This document shows positions 6,030 through 7,780 of a DNA stretch of 7,780 nucleotides, in pieces. Each line of letters begins with the position of its first letter. Position 1 is the first letter of the stretch. Source of the stretch: an uncultured Collinsella sp. GTDB lineage: Bacteria; Actinomycetota; Coriobacteriia; Coriobacteriales; Coriobacteriaceae. The DNA is taken from NCBI GenBank assembly GCA_905207425.1, contig CAJLLB010000097.1, forward strand, positions 1 through 7,780, in the 5' to 3' direction. A program made the translations under genes and the position numbers. The notes under the pieces are model-generated. The model searched no databases. It was not told the origin of the DNA and saw only the letters and a program-made list of their open reading frames with translations.

Positions 6030-6968
6030 ATGGCATCTCAAGTTGAGCTCACCCCATGCGGGGCCATGTTTGACATCTTTAAGCGCGCGGCGCATCTGAG
6101 CCATATCGAGCTGTGCGGCTTGGTGCTTTCGTCCCGTCCGCTCGCCGACGGCCGCAGCCCGCAGAGCCGAGCCGCCGATCGCTCTTGGGTTTCCCGCTTT
6201 ATCGTTCGCGCGCCGGTCGGCACGCTTCAGCAGCGCTACTTTGCCGAATACGGTACCTCGGCTGCGCGTATTATGTCGCAACTGGCCCTGCGCCAGCGCA
6301 ATCCCATGGACTCCACGGCTGTGATCAATATGGTGTGCGGCCCTGCAGGTGAACCGATGGTACGCGCGCTCGAAGAGTGCCACCAGGACACGAATCTCTA
6401 TCGCAACGCGCTCGATCGCCTGTCCCAGGCGGCGGAACTCATGCCCGCCGAGCGCGCCGAGGCCGTGCTGGTGCTGTTTGTCGCCGTCGGTTGTTCGGCG
6501 GATGTGCGGTCCTCGGTGAACTATGCCATCGACTACGCGCACGCGACCTGTGGCGGAGGCACATCCACGCCGCGTTCTCTTGGCATGTCGATGACCGCGG
6601 GCGAACGCGAACCCGCCCCGGCGCACCCCTTGGGCTTGCTGCGCGTACAAAACAGTTTTGTCGTGAGCGCCCCGCGCTGGATTCAGCCGAGCGAGCAGGG
6701 TGTTGAGATTGGCGCGCTGGCCACTGGTGAGGGCGATATTACCGACGTCGGCGACGATGTCTCGGCCCGCCATGCCCATATCTGGTGCGATGCTCAAAAT
6801 ATCTGGCACGTCGAGGACTTGTCGTCCACCAACGGAACCGTGGTGGTAAACGGGGCCACGCGCGTCTGCATTCAGGTCGAGCCCGGCCGTTCCGCCCAAC
6901 TCAATCCCGGCGACGAGCTCAAGCTCGGCGAATCCACTACCTACGCCATCCTCTTCGGTGCCCTCTAG
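6030..6968 (+). CDS. FHA-domain protein with N-terminal domain of unknown function
   Basis: 312 residues, no signal peptide or membrane segment, so probably cytoplasmic. The C-terminal FHA domain spans about residues 215-310: DITDVGDDVSARHAHI (S245, R247, H248), then DLSSTNGTVVVNG (S266, T267, N268, G269, N274, G275), then the GDELKLGESTTYAIL ending. FHA domains typically bind phosphothreonine peptides. Aligned on the DI-to-VS spacing, the usual GR of the first loop appears as GALATGEG with no Arg, and the residue after Ser is Ala, so phosphate binding may be altered. The N-terminal ~200 residues match no family I know; they include helical stretches such as LDRLSQAAELMPAERAEAVLVLF. It follows the kinase by 3 bp and is likely its reader or substrate. 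A terminator follows the stop by 12 bp. Confidence 0.88.
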   Translation: MASQVELTPCGAMFDIFKRAAHLSHIELCGLVLSSRPLADGRSPQSRAADRSWVSRFIVRAPVGTLQQRYFAEYGTSAARIMSQLALRQRNPMDSTAVINMVCGPAGEPMVRALEECHQDTNLYRNALDRLSQAAELMPAERAEAVLVLFVAVGCSADVRSSVNYAIDYAHATCGGGTSTPRSLGMSMTAGEREPAPAHPLGLLRVQNSFVVSAPRWIQPSEQGVEIGALATGEGDITDVGDDVSARHAHIWCDAQNIWHVEDLSSTNGTVVVNGATRVCIQVEPGRSAQLNPGDELKLGESTTYAILFGAL

Positions 6969-6980
6969 CCAGTCCCGCCA

Positions 6981-7011
6981 AATGGTCCCTCCGTCCCCAA
7001 GGGATCATTTT
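6981..7011 (+). terminator. Rho-independent terminator of the kinase-FHA operon
   Basis: AATGGTCCCT (6981-6990) pairs with AGGGATCATT (7000-7009), 10 bp with one G-T pair and a 9-nt loop. The 3' side ends in TTTT (7008-7011). It lies 12 bp after the FHA stop. Confidence 0.65.
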
Positions 7012-7030
7012 GCTCCCGGCAGTCACCCGA

Positions 7031-7044
7031 GGTAAACCTTTACC
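7031..7044. promoter_or_regulatory. Small inverted repeat upstream of nifJ, possible operator
   Basis: GGTAAA-CC-TTTACC, a 6-bp inverted repeat with a 2-bp centre, lies 40 bp upstream of the TACAAT box and just before TATATT (7052-7057). It is well placed for a regulator of the nifJ region, but it is short and could be chance. Confidence 0.3.
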
Positions 7045-7083
7045 GCCCGCCTATATTTGCCGAAATTACACTTGACGGCGGGG

Positions 7084-7089
7084 TACAAT
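7084..7089 (+). promoter_or_regulatory. Candidate -10 box (TACAAT) upstream of nifJ
   Basis: TACAAT matches the -10 consensus at five of six positions. TTGACG at 7072-7077 looks like a -35 but is only 6 bp away, too close to pair with it. No good -35 exists at 16-18 bp. A start near 7096 would give a leader of about 275 nt before nifJ. Confidence 0.4.
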
Positions 7090-7097
7090 AAACCCGC

Positions 7098-7780
<683 letters not shown>

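Noticed and set aside
5637..6899. 420-codon open frame on the minus strand opposite the kinase and FHA genes
   Set aside because: It is antisense to two well-supported genes and runs across their junction. It has no recognisable domain and a His/Arg/Gly-rich composition, as expected for a shadow frame in GC-rich DNA.

Overview
The window looks like chromosomal DNA of a GC-rich anaerobic actinobacterium, most likely a Collinsella-like member of the Coriobacteriia. This is inferred from the high-GC codon use, the dnaX / ybaB / recR neighbourhood, a membrane Ser/Thr kinase next to an FHA protein, and a pyruvate:ferredoxin oxidoreductase gene (strict-anaerobe metabolism). No tRNA, rRNA, CRISPR array, insertion sequence or transposase was seen.

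Layout: (1) 1-1270 (+) is the 3' part of dnaX, mostly a Pro/Ala-rich linker with repeated PW motifs. (2) 1292-1765 (-) is a small single-pass membrane protein of unknown function, convergent with dnaX, with its own Shine-Dalgarno and a TATAAT box. (3) 1766-2104 is a regulatory region with a cluster of TTGCATAAT repeats, an extended -10 and two adjacent hairpins in the ybaB leader. (4) 2105-3035 (+) is ybaB-recR (nucleoid-associated protein and recombination mediator). (5) 3036-3279 is an intergenic region with several hairpins and a terminator-like hairpin that ends just before the next ribosome binding site. (6) 3280-6968 (+) is a tight three-gene unit: a membrane-anchored extracytoplasmic protein, a Ser/Thr protein kinase with four C-terminal membrane segments (4-bp ATGA overlap), and an FHA-domain protein (3-bp gap). 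A terminator follows at 6981-7011. (7) 6969-7370 is a 400-bp non-coding region whose distal part shows ordered long-range complementarity, suggesting a structured RNA or leader. (8) 7371-7780 (+) is the 5' part of nifJ (pyruvate:ferredoxin/flavodoxin oxidoreductase), cut by the window edge.

How the genes may work together: dnaX, ybaB and recR are the usual replication/recombination neighbourhood, here split by an inverted gene. The three-gene unit has the parts of a phospho-signalling module: an outside-facing protein, a membrane kinase, and a cytoplasmic reader that may bind phosphothreonine. Its signal and target cannot be read from the sequence. The best candidates for something undescribed are this module with its attenuator-like leader, and the possible structured RNA upstream of nifJ.
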